A DNA stretch of 64,000 nt from Bacteroidaceae bacterium (lineage in GTDB: Bacteria; Bacteroidota; Bacteroidia; Bacteroidales; Bacteroidaceae): assembly GCA_017615835.1 (NCBI GenBank), contig JAFZZI010000031.1:1-64000 (forward strand), written 5' to 3'. The position numbers were made by a program, and so were the translations under genes. Positions 51,288-60,767 of the stretch are shown in pieces (position 1 is the stretch's first letter; each line of letters opens with the position of its first letter). The notes beneath the pieces are model-generated. The model saw only the letters and a list, made by a program, of their open reading frames with translations, was not told the DNA's origin and did not search any database.

Positions 51288-52106
51288 TCAGTACTGTTCC
51301 TTTTCATTCGGGAAATCACCACTTTTCACATCTTCCACATAATGGCCGACAGCTTGTGTAATTGTGCCAAACAGATCAGCATAGCGTCGAAGGAAACGAG
51401 GCGTAAAGTCGCAATTCATCCCTAGCATGTCTGCGATGACGAGAACCTGACCGTCAACTCCGCCGCCGGCTCCAATGCCTATTACCGGAATGGTCAGTTC
51501 CTTGGCTACACGTTCAGCAAGTACTGCCGGAATCTTCTCCAATACAAGCGAGAAGCAGCCGGCATCTTCCAGAGTGTGTGCATCCGAAATCAGTTTCTCA
51601 GCCTCAGCCTCCTCTTTGGCACGCACTGCATATGTTCCGAACTTGTTTATTGACTGCGGCGTGAGACCAAGATGTCCCATGATGGGTATGCCGGCATCAA
51701 GAATGCGGCGCACAGATGGAAGTATCTCGACCCCACCCTCAAGTTTCAATGCATCGGCATGCGACACTTTCATGATTTTTATTGCATTCGACACAGCCTC
51801 GGAATCACTTATCTGATAAGTGCCAAATGGCATGTCCACTACTACCAGGGCATGGCTAACGGCACGTACCACCGACTTTGCATGATATATCATCTGGTCG
51901 AGGGTGATCGGAAGCGTGGTCATGTTACCGGCCATTACATTCGAAGCAGAATCGCCTACAAGAATCACATCAATTCCGGCTCCATCGACAATTTTCGCCA
52001 TTGTATAATCATACGAAGTGAGCATAGATATTTTCTCACCCCGCTGTTTCATCTCTCTCAGTCTCTGAGTAGTGACTTTTTTCTTCTCTTCGCTCAAGTA
52101 ACCCAT
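51288..52106 (-). CDS. panB: 3-methyl-2-oxobutanoate hydroxymethyltransferase
   Basis: A 272-residue PanB, making ketopantoate from 2-oxoisovalerate and methylene-tetrahydrofolate in pantothenate/CoA synthesis. Conserved motifs: [29 protein letters not shown] (metal and substrate binding), [16 protein letters not shown] with the active-site region, [18 protein letters not shown] and the [21 protein letters not shown] segment. Length and order are canonical. A TAnnTTTG box lies at 52155-52162. It is divergent from the addA-like gene; panC and panD are not in the window. Confidence 0.97.
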   Translation of the reverse strand: MGYLSEEKKKVTTQRLREMKQRGEKISMLTSYDYTMAKIVDGAGIDVILVGDSASNVMAGNMTTLPITLDQMIYHAKSVVRAVSHALVVVDMPFGTYQISDSEAVSNAIKIMKVSHADALKLEGGVEILPSVRRILDAGIPIMGHLGLTPQSINKFGTYAVRAKEEAEAEKLISDAHTLEDAGCFSLVLEKIPAVLAERVAKELTIPVIGIGAGGGVDGQVLVIADMLGMNCDFTPRFLRRYADLFGTITQAVGHYVEDVKSGDFPNEKEQY

Positions 52107-52154
52107 AGGACAATAACGTTACGTTTAGGCAATGCAGTTTGTTATTTAGTATGG

Positions 52155-52162
52155 CAAATTTA
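52155..52162 (-). promoter_or_regulatory. -7 box of panB
   Basis: TAAATTTG on the minus strand, an exact TAnnTTTG match, 48 nt before the panB ATG. Confidence 0.5.
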
Positions 52163-52217
52163 CAAAATATAATTATCAATTGATATCTTTACGGACGTTT
52201 TGAATTTTCCATTGAAG

Positions 52218-55200
52218 ATGAGAGGTAAGAGACCGCTGCTGACATTGTACAAGGCCTCGGCCGGTTCCGGCAAAACATTCATGCTGGCCGTCAAGTATAT
52301 CTCTATTGTTGCCCGCAAGCCCGATGAATACGGCAGCATTCTGGCAGTAACCTTCACCAACAAGGCTACTGCGGAGATGAAGCAGCGCATACTGTCACAG
52401 CTATTTGGAATCAGCAGATCACTACCCGACTCCATACCGTATTTCGATACCGTCCGAAAACTGGTTCCGTCCATCTTTACCGATGACGAAATACGCGCCA
52501 ACTGCGGTAAGGCTCTGCAGAACATACTGCAGGACTACAGTCACTTCCGCGTTGAAACCATCGACAGCTTCTTCCAGTCCGTACTCAGAGGTCTGGCCCG
52601 CGAACTGCAGCTCGGCAGTGATATGACCATAGAAATCGACCAAAAGGCCGTAGTAAGTGACGCTGTCGATGCTTTTTTGGCAAATCTTCGCAACGGTTCA
52701 AAGGAAAGCAGGGCCGTGTCACAGTTCATACAGAAGAACATTGGAGATGACAGAAGTTGGAATATTTCAAATCAGCTCAAAGATTTCTCATCTCAGCTCT
52801 TCAGCGAAGTCTTCATGGAAAAAGGAATATCCCTGCGCCAACTACTTGAAAAGCCAGATGCAATCAGCGGATATGAGCGCAGCATCAGGCAGTGGCGTGA
52901 TGAAAACATGAATAAGCTGAAAGACAGTCTTAAGGAATGTGGCATCCATATCATGAGCATACTTTCAGATTTGGGTTTTCCATGCGACAATCTGAACCTC
53001 AACCAGCGGAATCTTATCGAAGGAATAGCCGATGGCAGTTGGCTGAATAAGAATGCAGGCTCCACAATCACCAATGCCATTTCCAATCCGGCTTCTATTT
53101 TCCCGGCAAAAGCCGTGAAGATGAATGCCCGACTTGCGGACGAAGCCGGGCAACGGATCGTACCTCTGTTGGAAGAAGTTCTCAGTCTTCGTGAAAGGTA
53201 CACTTTCACAGCCAATTCGTACCAGGCCGCAACTTCAAATCTGAGAGAATTAAGTCTTCTGCTGTATATTCGCGATGAAATACTGCGCCAAAACGAGGCA
53301 CAGGGCAGATTCATACTTGCCGACACGGCCAACCTTCTGGGAAGTCTCAAGGAAGGTGACACTTCGTTCGTTTTCGAAAAAACCGGATGCTTTACCAACC
53401 ATATAATGATCGACGAATTTCAGGACACATCACGTCTGCAATGGAAGAATCTGTTTATTCTGCTCGACGAGTGTCTGTCACGCAACGAAGACTGCCTGGT
53501 TGTGGGAGACGTCAAACAATCCATTTACAGGTGGCGCAACAGCGACTGGAATATATTCAATACTGAAATCGAACAGGATCTGTCAAAATACTCTCCCCAG
53601 ACAGAATCGCTAAGGACAAATAGGCGCAGCATGCGCAATATCATCACATTCAACAGACATATTTTCGGGCAGGCTGTCAACTCCGTCGAATCGGTATATA
53701 CCGGACTTTTCGGAGGCAGTGGCTATGACATCCTGCGGAAAGCATATTCAGATCTGGAGCAGGAGATTCCCAAGGAAAAGGAGACTGCCCCTGCCGGATA
53801 TATTGAGGTCAGAATTGTCGGTAATAAAGAGAGGGGAGCCGACAATGAGACTCTTAAGTTTGACATGATTGAAAAAGAGATTGACCTGCTCACCCAAGCC
53901 GGAGTAATGCAGAGTGACATTGCAATACTTCTGCGCAACACCGATGACATAGCTTCCATTGCCGGCTATTTCGCGACCAAGCGTCCCGAATGGAAGATGG
54001 TATCTGGCGAGGCTTTCCAGCTCGATTATTCGCCGTCAGTCCGCGTATTAGTGAATGCCATGCGCTGGATTGCCGATGAAAAGGACCAGGTGGCACTCGC
54101 TTCACTCGTCTGGGAGTGGCGAAATTATATCCTGAAAGAAGAAGTTCTTCTTGAACAGGTTTTCGGTGATGGAGAAGATACAGAAGTTTCCCGACATCTG
54201 GCGGAACAGATTCCAAGGGAGATCTCAGCGAACCGTTCCACGCTTGGAGGCTTGCCGCTATACCAGCTGGCAGAACATCTGTTCAGAACTCTAGAACTGG
54301 ACAAGGCAGATAATCAAGACGCCTACGTAATGGCGTTTCTCGATACTGTCAGCAACTTCACCTCGAACAACAACGGCTCACTTAGTGACTTCATAGCACT
54401 GTGGAATGACAGACTCCATAAAAAAACAATTCCATCCGGAAATGCTGACAGCATACGTCTGCTGACAATTCACAAATCAAAAGGCCTAGAGTTTCACACA
54501 GTTATTCTGCCCTTCTTTGAGTGGCCGTTGTTCAAGACTCGCACAGATACTCATTTGTGGATAGAGCCAAGCGAAGCGCCATTCAACGGGATACCTCTTG
54601 TTCCTGTCAACTATTTATTGAATCTCAGAGACTCAGCCTTCAAAAACCATTTCAAGGAAGAGACCGGACGTCAGCTCGTCGACAATCTCAATCTCATGTA
54701 CGTTGCCATGACAAGGCCTAAATGCAACCTGGTCATTCTAAGTTCCAAGGGACTTTCTGACAAGAATCCCTCAACCAACAATATAATAGCCTCTGCCATT
54801 AAGACTTTAGATGGCTTTTCCGAAACAGCAGAAGGGATACTTGAATACAGATGCGGAGAAATAGCAGGCCATTTTGACGAAGTAAAAAGAGTGACCTCTA
54901 ATCCTTTCGAACCGACAAGCATCCAACTCGATATTTCGATGAAATCGTATGCGACTGAGTTGTGTTTCAAGCAATCGGGTGAGTCTGTACGCTACATGAG
55001 TGAGGCGGGCCCTGATAACGGAGAGGAATCCCTACGACAGAAAGGGTTCATTGAGTTTGGCAAACTGATGCACCGCCTGTTTTCGTCAATCAGCACCGAA
55101 GCCGACATCGACAGCCAGGTTGCCAGGTTGTTTGCGGACGGACTATTCAAGAGCCGTGAAATCGCTGATAACGCCCGCCAACTTGCACACAGAGCTGTAA

Positions 55201-55478
55201 GTTCGCCAACAGTCAACCGATGGTTTGACGGGCACTGGAAACTCTTCAACGAGACCTCTGTCTTATTCAGACGTAACGGACAAGTAATGACCCGTCGTCC
55301 TGACCGCATCATGACAGACGGAGTCGAGACCGTAGTCGTCGATTTCAAATTCGGACGTGAGAACGAAGAATACACACATCAAGTGGCTGAATACATGGAT
55401 CTGCTGGAACAGATGGGCTTCAATGATGTCAAAGGATATGTGTGGTATGTGTTTCAGAACAAGACGGTAACCTGCTGA
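52218..55478 (+). CDS. addA: AddA-like helicase-nuclease (UvrD superfamily)
   Basis: A 1086-residue double-strand-break repair protein of the AddA/RecB type. The ATG at 52218 is used; the frame also has a TTG six codons upstream. Walker A is YKASAGSGKTF (P-loop 13-20), AVTFTNKAT is motif Ia, DEFQDTS at 399-405 is Walker B, QSIYRWRN motif III, LTIHKSKGLEF motif V and NLMYVAMTRPK motif VI. The C-terminal PD-(D/E)XK nuclease has VVVDFKFG with D1042 and K1044. Paired with the addB-like gene 4 nt downstream, it should form a two-subunit end-resection machine feeding RecA. Naming as addA is by architecture; sequence identity to the Bacillus enzyme is low. Confidence 0.88.
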   Translation: MRGKRPLLTLYKASAGSGKTFMLAVKYISIVARKPDEYGSILAVTFTNKATAEMKQRILSQLFGISRSLPDSIPYFDTVRKLVPSIFTDDEIRANCGKALQNILQDYSHFRVETIDSFFQSVLRGLARELQLGSDMTIEIDQKAVVSDAVDAFLANLRNGSKESRAVSQFIQKNIGDDRSWNISNQLKDFSSQLFSEVFMEKGISLRQLLEKPDAISGYERSIRQWRDENMNKLKDSLKECGIHIMSILSDLGFPCDNLNLNQRNLIEGIADGSWLNKNAGSTITNAISNPASIFPAKAVKMNARLADEAGQRIVPLLEEVLSLRERYTFTANSYQAATSNLRELSLLLYIRDEILRQNEAQGRFILADTANLLGSLKEGDTSFVFEKTGCFTNHIMIDEFQDTSRLQWKNLFILLDECLSRNEDCLVVGDVKQSIYRWRNSDWNIFNTEIEQDLSKYSPQTESLRTNRRSMRNIITFNRHIFGQAVNSVESVYTGLFGGSGYDILRKAYSDLEQEIPKEKETAPAGYIEVRIVGNKERGADNETLKFDMIEKEIDLLTQAGVMQSDIAILLRNTDDIASIAGYFATKRPEWKMVSGEAFQLDYSPSVRVLVNAMRWIADEKDQVALASLVWEWRNYILKEEVLLEQVFGDGEDTEVSRHLAEQIPREISANRSTLGGLPLYQLAEHLFRTLELDKADNQDAYVMAFLDTVSNFTSNNNGSLSDFIALWNDRLHKKTIPSGNADSIRLLTIHKSKGLEFHTVILPFFEWPLFKTRTDTHLWIEPSEAPFNGIPLVPVNYLLNLRDSAFKNHFKEETGRQLVDNLNLMYVAMTRPKCNLVILSSKGLSDKNPSTNNIIASAIKTLDGFSETAEGILEYRCGEIAGHFDEVKRVTSNPFEPTSIQLDISMKSYATELCFKQSGESVRYMSEAGPDNGEESLRQKGFIEFGKLMHRLFSSISTEADIDSQVARLFADGLFKSREIADNARQLAHRAVSSPTVNRWFDGHWKLFNETSVLFRRNGQVMTRRPDRIMTDGVETVVVDFKFGRENEEYTHQVAEYMDLLEQMGFNDVKGYVWYVFQNKTVTC

Positions 55479-55482
55479 AGAT

Positions 55483-58371
55483 ATGGAACATTTTCTGGAA
55501 TTGGCGGCCAAAGACCTGTATTACGGTTTCAGCAATCCTCTCACAGGATTGTCCGATGTCACCGTTGTTTTTCCCAATCGGCGTGCAAGACTCTTTTTTG
55601 ACGAGTATCTGTCACTTTGCTGTGAAAAGCCTCTATGGTCTCCGACATACATGACCATATCAGAACTGTTTCAGTCCCAGTCTCCACTGGTTCTGGCAGA
55701 TCATATCAGAACCATCGCAATGCTCTACGACATATACTGCGAAGTGACCGGCAGCAGTGAAACTCCCGACAGTTTCTGGACCTGGGGTGAGTTAATGCTG
55801 CGTGATTTTGACGACATTGACAGCTACATGGTTGATGCCGACCAGTTGTTTGCCTGCCTTGAGAACCAGAAGGAGATTGAGAGTGCGACATTCCTCACTG
55901 AAGAGCAGCAGAAGTCACTCAATCGGTTCTTTATCGGGCTCAAGCCGGAAGGAGCAGAAACCGAACTGAGACGCAAATACATACACCTCTGGAGAACCAT
56001 TGGTAAAATATATCACAAACTCCGCGGGAAACTCTCAGCCGAGGGCCTGGCCTACGAAGGAATGCTGCTACGCAATGTAGCCGAAAGCCCAAATACTGAT
56101 CTCTTCACAGCCAGAAAGTACGCATTCATCGGATTCAACAGTCTGAACAATGCTGAGAAACGGTTGTTCAGCACTCTTCAAAGTTGTGGCAAAGCCCTTT
56201 TCTACTGGGACTATGATGAAAGTTACATAAGGGATACAACTCTTGAAGCCGGTACATTTCTCCGCGAGAACGTCAAATTGTTCCCTGGCAGAATCTCACC
56301 TACCGACAGTTTCTCCAAGAATGCTCCCTACAGAGAGCTTACTATCGTCGAAACCTCGTCGGACAACGCACAGGCCCGCTTTATTCCCAACTGGCTCGAA
56401 AGACTACCGTCCAGGCCGGATAAGGAGACTGCCGTCGTGCTGTGCGACAGCACCATACTGCAGGCTGTGTTAAATTCATTGCCTTCAGACAAAGTCGATA
56501 CCGTAAACATTACTATGGGTTATCCGCTTAAGGTCACCGTACTCTATACCTTCGTATCAGCCTTTCTGGACACCCAGCGCTACATACTGAAGAACAATGG
56601 CAGCGTCACCCTCGAACTGGTCTCCCAAATTCTCAACAACCCCTTAGCCGCCAAAATGTCGGACAATGCAGCCAGTGTAATAAGCAGCCTGAATCAGCAG
56701 CACAAGTTTCACCCCTCACTCAGCGAACTCAAACAGGATGAGAATCTGGCCAAACTGTTTGCGCCATGCACCAACAACCTTCAGTTGATGGACAACTTGT
56801 TAGCTATGCTTGACGCACTTGCCGCCACAATCTGCGAGAACCCGGACGACAGTATTATGAACCCGCTCAACTCTGAAGCCATCTATCGCATCTACACTCA
56901 GTCGAACCGTTTCCGTACCCTTGTTGACGACGGTATCCTGAACATAACTCCAGACACATTGTGCAAGTTGCTCCGTAAAGTACTCGCTGGTACTACCATC
57001 CCATTCCACGGTGAACCAGTAGTGGGAATGCAGATAATGGGACTTATCGAGACGCGCAATCTGGACTTCCGTCACGTTCTCCTGCTATCTGCATCAGAGG
57101 GGACGCTTCCATCGGGAAATTCAGAATCATCATTCTTACCCTACAGTCTTCGTAAAGCTTTCGGGCTGACCACAATGCGTCAGAAGAGTGCCGTATCTTC
57201 ATACAATTTCCATCATCTTCTGCAAAGAGCCGAGAGCGTCACGATGGTGTACAACGGTGACACCGATTCCGCCGGCATAGGCAAAGGTCAGATTTCCCGA
57301 TACCTGCTGCAACTGATTGTCAGCAATGCGAAGGTACAGCGCATTACTCTAGACTCCCGACACAAAGAGTCAACTGTATCACATCTTGTGGTCGCAAAGA
57401 GCAGCAAGGTGATGCAACGGCTCTATGACATGTACGATTATTCTACGGAGGGAAATTATCTCTCACCGTCGGCTATCAACTGCTACCTCGACTGTTCCTT
57501 GAAATATTGGTTCAGATATGTAATAGGAATTAAGCCTAAGGAAGACGATTCCACCGAGATTGCCGCCAATCTTTTCGGCACCTTGTTCCACAAGAGTGCC
57601 GAATTGGCCTACAATTCACTTGCGGCAGAATCAGACGGATTGATAACCGAAAGCAACCTCAGGAAACTGATTGACGCCCCGGAACGTATCGACTCGTTCG
57701 TCAGGCAGGCATTCAACTGCGAACTATTCAACGGAGCCGCAGTCAAGCCTGAAGACTATAACGGCGTGCAGGTCATAAACTATGAGGCAATAAGAACATA
57801 TCTCAGACAGGTTCTGCGCATTGACCTGCTGTATGTACCATTCCAATATATCGGAAGCGAATCAAGAAAATTCAGCCATTGTCTCGTGATAACACATCCT
57901 GAAAAGCCCGGTGAAACCCTAATGATACGTATGAGCGGTTCCATAGACCGACTGGACTTGAAAGGCAACATTCTGAGGATTGTCGACTACAAGACTGGAA
58001 ACAGAAAGGAAGAACCCAAAAGCATGGAAGATCTCTTCAGCGGGAGCAAGCGCAACTCTCACTATCTTCAGGCTTTCTATTACGCTACCCTTGTCAATGA
58101 TGACGCGCAGTTAAGCAAGTATCGCCTGGCGCCGGTGCTGCTGTACACCCGTTCCTCGTCAAATCCAACCCCAGCCGATCTATACCTCAGTATAGGCGGA
58201 CAACCGGCAACCGACTTTGCAAAAAACTATATCAGCGAATACACCGAGCGTCTGAAGAAGACAGTAAGTGAAATATTCGATCCCAAAGTTCCATTCCGAC
58301 AGCCGGACAAGTCTAACGAGCACTGCAGGTTTTGTGATTTTGCAAGTATCTGTCAAAGACAGACCGAATAA
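55483..58371 (+). CDS. addB: AddB-like nuclease subunit with iron-sulfur cysteines
   Basis: A 962-residue partner of the AddA-like helicase. The N-terminus (VTVVFPNRRARLFFDEYL) is the degenerate helicase domain; no Walker A is present, as in many Bacteroidetes homologues. MQIMGLIETRNLDFRHVLLLSASEG is the conserved helicase-like core. The C-terminal nuclease carries RIVDYKTGNRK with D835 and K837 and a QAFYYA motif. Cysteines C671 (NCYLDCSLKYWF) and C948, C951, C957 (HCRFCDFASIC) match the four-Cys iron-sulfur staple of AddB/RecB-like nucleases. The gene starts 4 nt after addA. Together they replace RecBCD in this lineage. Confidence 0.86.
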   Translation: MEHFLELAAKDLYYGFSNPLTGLSDVTVVFPNRRARLFFDEYLSLCCEKPLWSPTYMTISELFQSQSPLVLADHIRTIAMLYDIYCEVTGSSETPDSFWTWGELMLRDFDDIDSYMVDADQLFACLENQKEIESATFLTEEQQKSLNRFFIGLKPEGAETELRRKYIHLWRTIGKIYHKLRGKLSAEGLAYEGMLLRNVAESPNTDLFTARKYAFIGFNSLNNAEKRLFSTLQSCGKALFYWDYDESYIRDTTLEAGTFLRENVKLFPGRISPTDSFSKNAPYRELTIVETSSDNAQARFIPNWLERLPSRPDKETAVVLCDSTILQAVLNSLPSDKVDTVNITMGYPLKVTVLYTFVSAFLDTQRYILKNNGSVTLELVSQILNNPLAAKMSDNAASVISSLNQQHKFHPSLSELKQDENLAKLFAPCTNNLQLMDNLLAMLDALAATICENPDDSIMNPLNSEAIYRIYTQSNRFRTLVDDGILNITPDTLCKLLRKVLAGTTIPFHGEPVVGMQIMGLIETRNLDFRHVLLLSASEGTLPSGNSESSFLPYSLRKAFGLTTMRQKSAVSSYNFHHLLQRAESVTMVYNGDTDSAGIGKGQISRYLLQLIVSNAKVQRITLDSRHKESTVSHLVVAKSSKVMQRLYDMYDYSTEGNYLSPSAINCYLDCSLKYWFRYVIGIKPKEDDSTEIAANLFGTLFHKSAELAYNSLAAESDGLITESNLRKLIDAPERIDSFVRQAFNCELFNGAAVKPEDYNGVQVINYEAIRTYLRQVLRIDLLYVPFQYIGSESRKFSHCLVITHPEKPGETLMIRMSGSIDRLDLKGNILRIVDYKTGNRKEEPKSMEDLFSGSKRNSHYLQAFYYATLVNDDAQLSKYRLAPVLLYTRSSSNPTPADLYLSIGGQPATDFAKNYISEYTERLKKTVSEIFDPKVPFRQPDKSNEHCRFCDFASICQRQTE

Positions 58372-58429
58372 GGCTATCTACTGTATTACGCCAGGAAATA
58401 TCATGCATAAAAGCCACACATCATGGTCT

Positions 58430-58708
58430 TTAATGCCAACGCTTCAAGGTCGGAAAGTACTGCATAAGTCCATCCTTGTACTGCTCACGGGTAAGGTGCT
58501 GACCTGTACTGGCGTTGAAATGGTCAACATATTGTGAGCATAACTCAGCCATTTCCTCCATAGTGCAATCACTTGTAAAGGCACCATCCTTGTAGCAATA
58601 ACTGCAATACTCGCGATTTCTGCTTCCGTCTGAATTCGTACCAAGCATCTCTTCTGTCAACGGCATTCCGCAACTCTGGCAGAAAAGGACAGTTCTTTCT
58701 TTCTCCAT
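58430..58708 (-). CDS. Small zinc-ribbon protein
   Basis: A 92-residue cytosolic protein of the putative zinc-ribbon family. CQSCGMPL (two Cys) and EYCSYCYKDGAF (two Cys) form a four-Cys zinc site in the first 45 residues, a pattern widespread in small bacterial proteins annotated only as zinc ribbon. The C-terminal half is acidic and helical, with TMEEMAELC and REQYKDGLMQYFPTLKRWH. The ATG at 58708 is used rather than a TTG two codons upstream. Monocistronic, convergent with the addB-like gene. Function unknown. Confidence 0.85.
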   Translation of the reverse strand: MEKERTVLFCQSCGMPLTEEMLGTNSDGSRNREYCSYCYKDGAFTSDCTMEEMAELCSQYVDHFNASTGQHLTREQYKDGLMQYFPTLKRWH

Positions 58709-58789
58709 ATCCAATTATTATTGAAACTGACCATAAAAGTAGCGTTCTTTTTCTAAAGATACAAATCGCAATCTTTTTTTACAATTTTC

Positions 58790-58802
58790 TGTCACGGTGA
58801 CA
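58790..58802. promoter_or_regulatory. Palindrome in the 279-bp gap upstream of the ECF sigma gene
   Basis: TGTCACGGTGACA, arms of six around a central G, resembles the half-sites of Crp/Fnr-family operators. It lies in the 58709-58987 interval between two divergent genes, which otherwise is AT-rich with no clear TAnnTTTG match. Regulator and target are unknown. Confidence 0.4.
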
Positions 58803-58987
58803 ATAATTCGGACATACTTGAATACTTGATGTCATGCAACAATCCTCCGTTAACACTCTTTAATGCAAATTAAAGCAATTTGACTGCCGACACAGTTGTA
58901 AAGACTGATAATTATTTCTTCCTTTGTAATGTTATCATTTATCGCACATTATTTGACAATTATCGTCGTTGAGAAAAGGTTGGACTG

Positions 58988-59545
58988 ATGTATCTGACTG
59001 ATAAGAGGACATTGGAACTGTGCAGGCAAGGCGACAAAGAGGCTTTCCGCACAGTTGTGGCGACGTATCGTCAAATGGTGTTTGGTGTGGCTCTCAGAAT
59101 TCTAGGTGACGAGGAAGGAGCCAAGGACATCGTTCAGGAAACTTTCATTAAAATGTGGCAGGGTTTCAGTTCTTTCAGGTCTGACCAGAGCCTGACTACA
59201 TGGATATACACCATTGCTACACGTCTATGTCTGGACACACTTCGCAAATCATCTAAAATGTCGCGAATGACAGATGGCGATGAGGTATTGACCAGATTTG
59301 CCGAAGGTAGTGACGGGCCCGAACGACAGATGGAGAACAACGAACTGGCTTCGGTGGTTAGAGAGCTGACAAGCCAACTGAGCCCGAAACAGCGGGCGGT
59401 ATTCACTTTGGTATGCCTCGAAGGCCTGGACACAAGGCAGGTTGCAGCCATTACCGGACTGGATGCAGGAAAAATCAAAAACAACCTTTACGTCGCGAAA
59501 AGCAAAATACGCGAACAACTGACGAAACTGGGCTACGGAAGATAA
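58988..59545 (+). CDS. ECF-type RNA polymerase sigma factor
   Basis: A 185-residue sigma-70 family protein. Region 2 (FRTVVATYRQMVFGVALRILGDEEGAKDIVQETFIKMW, then TWIYTIATRLCLDTLRK) and region 4 (LSPKQRAVFTLVCLEGLDTRQVAAITG, with the helix ending IKNNLYVAKSKIREQL) are complete and separated by a short acidic linker, the ECF layout. There is no anti-sigma gene downstream: the next gene is convergent at 13 bp. Its regulon and control are therefore not shown by context. A possible operator (58790-58802) is 185 bp upstream. Confidence 0.93.
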   Translation: MYLTDKRTLELCRQGDKEAFRTVVATYRQMVFGVALRILGDEEGAKDIVQETFIKMWQGFSSFRSDQSLTTWIYTIATRLCLDTLRKSSKMSRMTDGDEVLTRFAEGSDGPERQMENNELASVVRELTSQLSPKQRAVFTLVCLEGLDTRQVAAITGLDAGKIKNNLYVAKSKIREQLTKLGYGR

Positions 59546-59558
59546 TTCTTCACAGATC

Positions 59559-60767
59559 CTATATCTTGACAGTACTTATAAGTACTTTTTTGCCCGATGA
59601 AAGCGTGGTTGCGAACACATAGCGATCGCCACCGTCTCTGACACGGAAGCGTTGCCGCAGTTGGCTGGAACTAAGGGGAAAGTTACGGACTGTAATATTG
59701 GCACGGTCGGTGCGGGTGAAGAATGTTTTTGCAGAGCGGTTGTCAAAGGGTATGACCTCATCTATTACAAACTGGCGTCCCGGAAAAGCGAGGACTCTTT
59801 CTTTGGAGAGGTAAAGGTGAGAGGCTGGATGGAGCTGGCTGACACGATAGCGAAGGCACAGTGTTCTATAGAGAGCACACTTCATCTGGGCAGCATAGGG
59901 TTCATAAAGAAAACATCCGGCAGTTACTGATGCATCGGAAACCAGAGGTAATGACAACTGCGATTCTTCTGCAAGCGTTGAGCATAACGGTTCACCGGCT
60001 ATGCCGTCAGCTGCTATGTTGACAGAGCATATTTCTGTATTACCGACAAAACCATCCTTTATGACTGCCAGCATCTCTTTGCATTCGCCGTCAAACGATA
60101 TGATCCAGAGTTGGCTGACGTAGCGGAGATCTGAAAGAGCACGGCTTATGTCAAGCATAGGCGAAAGCTTGACCATGACAAGTCCGGCAATACGGAGCAT
60201 CTGAGCCTCAAGCATTGTGACGTCAGGCTGACATCCGCTGACAGACACCACCTTGTCGCCTGAGTTTGAGCGTCGGGCCGGATCGACATATATGAGGTCG
60301 AAATGGTCTCTTGAATGTGTTCTTAGAAACTCTTCGGCAGTCATATTGCTTATGGTGACATTGCAGCGGCCAAGCAACGGGAAATTGTGTGAAGCGAGGT
60401 CGCATAACTGCGGGTTGACGTCGTTGTAACAGACCGCAGCAGCGGAACGGGAAAGATAGAAACAGTCAACACCCATTCCACCGGTCAAGTCGCACATAGT
60501 GAAACCCTTGGGAAGTATGGTATCAACGAGTCCTGCCTTATAGAGTGCAACATACTGTGAAGTACATTGCTCAAGCGAGAGGTGTTCGGGCCACAAGATA
60601 CCATCTACTGCCGCCCAACTGGGCAGTTTGTCCATGGCTGACTGGTGACCTGAAATCTGGACAAGTGCCTCTCTCATGTCAACACCTTCAGGGCAGCGAC
60701 CAAGAGCCAGAGAACGGACATCCTCGTCCGCATGGCGGCTGATGAATAGGGCGGTCTCGCTATTCAT
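59559..60767 (-). CDS. THUMP-like domain SAM-dependent methyltransferase
   Basis: A 402-residue class I methyltransferase found in Bacteroidetes and relatives. Residues about 90-110 carry the SAM-binding DLTGGMGVDCFYLS, followed by YNDVNPQLCDLASHNF and the catalytic-type LIYVDPARR, reminiscent of RNA methylases with a DPPR/DPAR motif. The C-terminal portion (FPGRQFVIDEVIPFDNRSAKTFF and ANITVRNFPLSSSQLRQRFRV) is the THUMP-like domain, supporting an RNA substrate. The gene starts inside the end of uvrA (ATGA, 4-nt overlap). Target nucleotide is unknown. The gene is convergent with the ECF sigma gene. Confidence 0.88.
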   Translation of the reverse strand: MNSETALFISRHADEDVRSLALGRCPEGVDMREALVQISGHQSAMDKLPSWAAVDGILWPEHLSLEQCTSQYVALYKAGLVDTILPKGFTMCDLTGGMGVDCFYLSRSAAAVCYNDVNPQLCDLASHNFPLLGRCNVTISNMTAEEFLRTHSRDHFDLIYVDPARRSNSGDKVVSVSGCQPDVTMLEAQMLRIAGLVMVKLSPMLDISRALSDLRYVSQLWIISFDGECKEMLAVIKDGFVGNTEICSVNIAADGIAGEPLCSTLAEESQLSLPLVSDASVTAGCFLYEPYAAQMKCALYRTLCLRYRVSQLHPASHLYLSKERVLAFPGRQFVIDEVIPFDNRSAKTFFTRTDRANITVRNFPLSSSQLRQRFRVRDGGDRYVFATTLSSGKKVLISTVKI

